This document shows positions 63,841-64,000 of a DNA stretch of 64,000 nucleotides, one piece after another (position 1 is the stretch's first letter; each line of letters begins with the position of its first letter). This DNA comes from Cytobacillus stercorigallinarum (lineage in GTDB: Bacteria; Bacillota; Bacilli; Bacillales; Cytobacillaceae), in NCBI RefSeq assembly GCF_014836495.1, contig NZ_JACSQT010000003.1:285182-349181 (forward strand). The letters are read 5' to 3'. Position numbers and translations under genes: made by a program. The notes beneath the pieces are model-generated. The model made no database searches. It was not told the DNA's origin and was given only the letters and a program-made list of their open reading frames with translations.

Positions 63841-64000
63841 TTATACGTTTAAAAACTTTGAATTAGACCCTTTGCCTAAAAATTCTTGGACTCTGACCTT
63901 TAACTCATCCTTTGCTTGATAATTATCAAAGTATGTCATCCCCATACGGATAGGATCGCCGAAGAAGTAGTATTCATAATGCATCTGCCTGCTGCCAAAT
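63841..64000 (-). CDS. HpaB-family hydroxylase (partial, C-terminal end only)
   Basis: The last 52 residues are visible: GSRQMHYEYYFFGDPIRMGM followed by TYFDNYQAK and DELKVRVQEFLGKGSN, ending at a TAA at 63841. The ...GS-R-Q-x-HYE-FFFGDPIRM pattern is the C-terminal helix region of 4-hydroxyphenylacetate 3-monooxygenase-type flavoproteins. Because hpaB (58373) is also present, this cluster has two such proteins. The start lies beyond the window; ends 14 bp before hpaD. Confidence 0.75.
   Translation of the reverse strand, partial: FGSRQMHYEYYFFGDPIRMGMTYFDNYQAKDELKVRVQEFLGKGSNSKFLNV

Overview
This AT-rich window comes from a Bacillaceae-type, endospore-forming low-GC Gram-positive chromosome. 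Genes start at strong AGGAGG-type ribosome binding sites with frequent TTG/GTG starts. There are sigma-A-like promoters, a Fur box, cre-like sites, rho-independent terminators between most units, and a CwlC-like sporulation amidase. Species cannot be named from sequence alone. I saw no rRNA, tRNA, CRISPR array or intact prophage.

Layout. 0-2.7 kb: amino-acid (possibly cystine-type) ABC importer, cut by the left edge, divergent from an acyl-CoA-dehydrogenase-like flavoprotein. 3.4-6.2 kb: minus-strand run of small-membrane-protein, DUF2804-like, histidine phosphatase and MBL hydrolase genes. 6.5-12.5 kb: housekeeping and accessory genes, including an OhrR-like regulator overlapping a glutathione peroxidase gene. 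12.6-17.9 kb: LacI-regulated unit (permease, aldehyde dehydrogenase, Fe-type alcohol dehydrogenase) with two inverted operator copies. 19.4-23.5 kb: Fur-controlled siderophore importer. 23.6-25.5 kb: cold-shock gene, small ORF, GAF pseudogene, amidase. 25.5-31.9 kb: sugar/polyol catabolic cluster (orphan galactitol-type IIC, FGGY kinase, SDR, 2-hydroxyacid dehydrogenase, DhnA-type aldolase) with a GlpP-like antiterminator and two leader terminators preceded by one shared motif. 32-33.5 kb: PadR-ChrA. 34-45 kb: accessory region with Tn3-family, DfsB/ClbS and other gene debris, an MFS/SgrR-like pair, PadR/VanZ genes and an ABC-2 exporter with an altered Walker A. 45-51.7 kb: oligopeptide-type ABC importer with unusually long permeases and a fused double ATPase. 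53-57 kb: broken SEC-C gene, AtoE-type transporter, NERD protein. 58.3-64 kb: 4-hydroxyphenylacetate (HPA) degradation (two HpaB-family hydroxylases, HpaD, XylR_N/V4R/PucR-type regulator, a FAD synthetase paralogue without the riboflavin-kinase signature).

The most striking feature is four intergenic tandem arrays (about 2.77-3.36, 18.6-19.3, 52.0-53.3 and 57.0-58.3 kb; about 75 units in total), all with a 51-bp period. They form two related subfamilies. Arrays 1 and 2 share a constant ~32-nt block but each has its own ~19-nt block. Arrays 3 and 4 are near-identical in consensus but inverted, bracketing a 3.7-kb segment. Because 51 is a multiple of 3 they generate long spurious-looking repeat ORFs on both strands. 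I regard these arrays as the best candidate for an undescribed element; their function is unknown.
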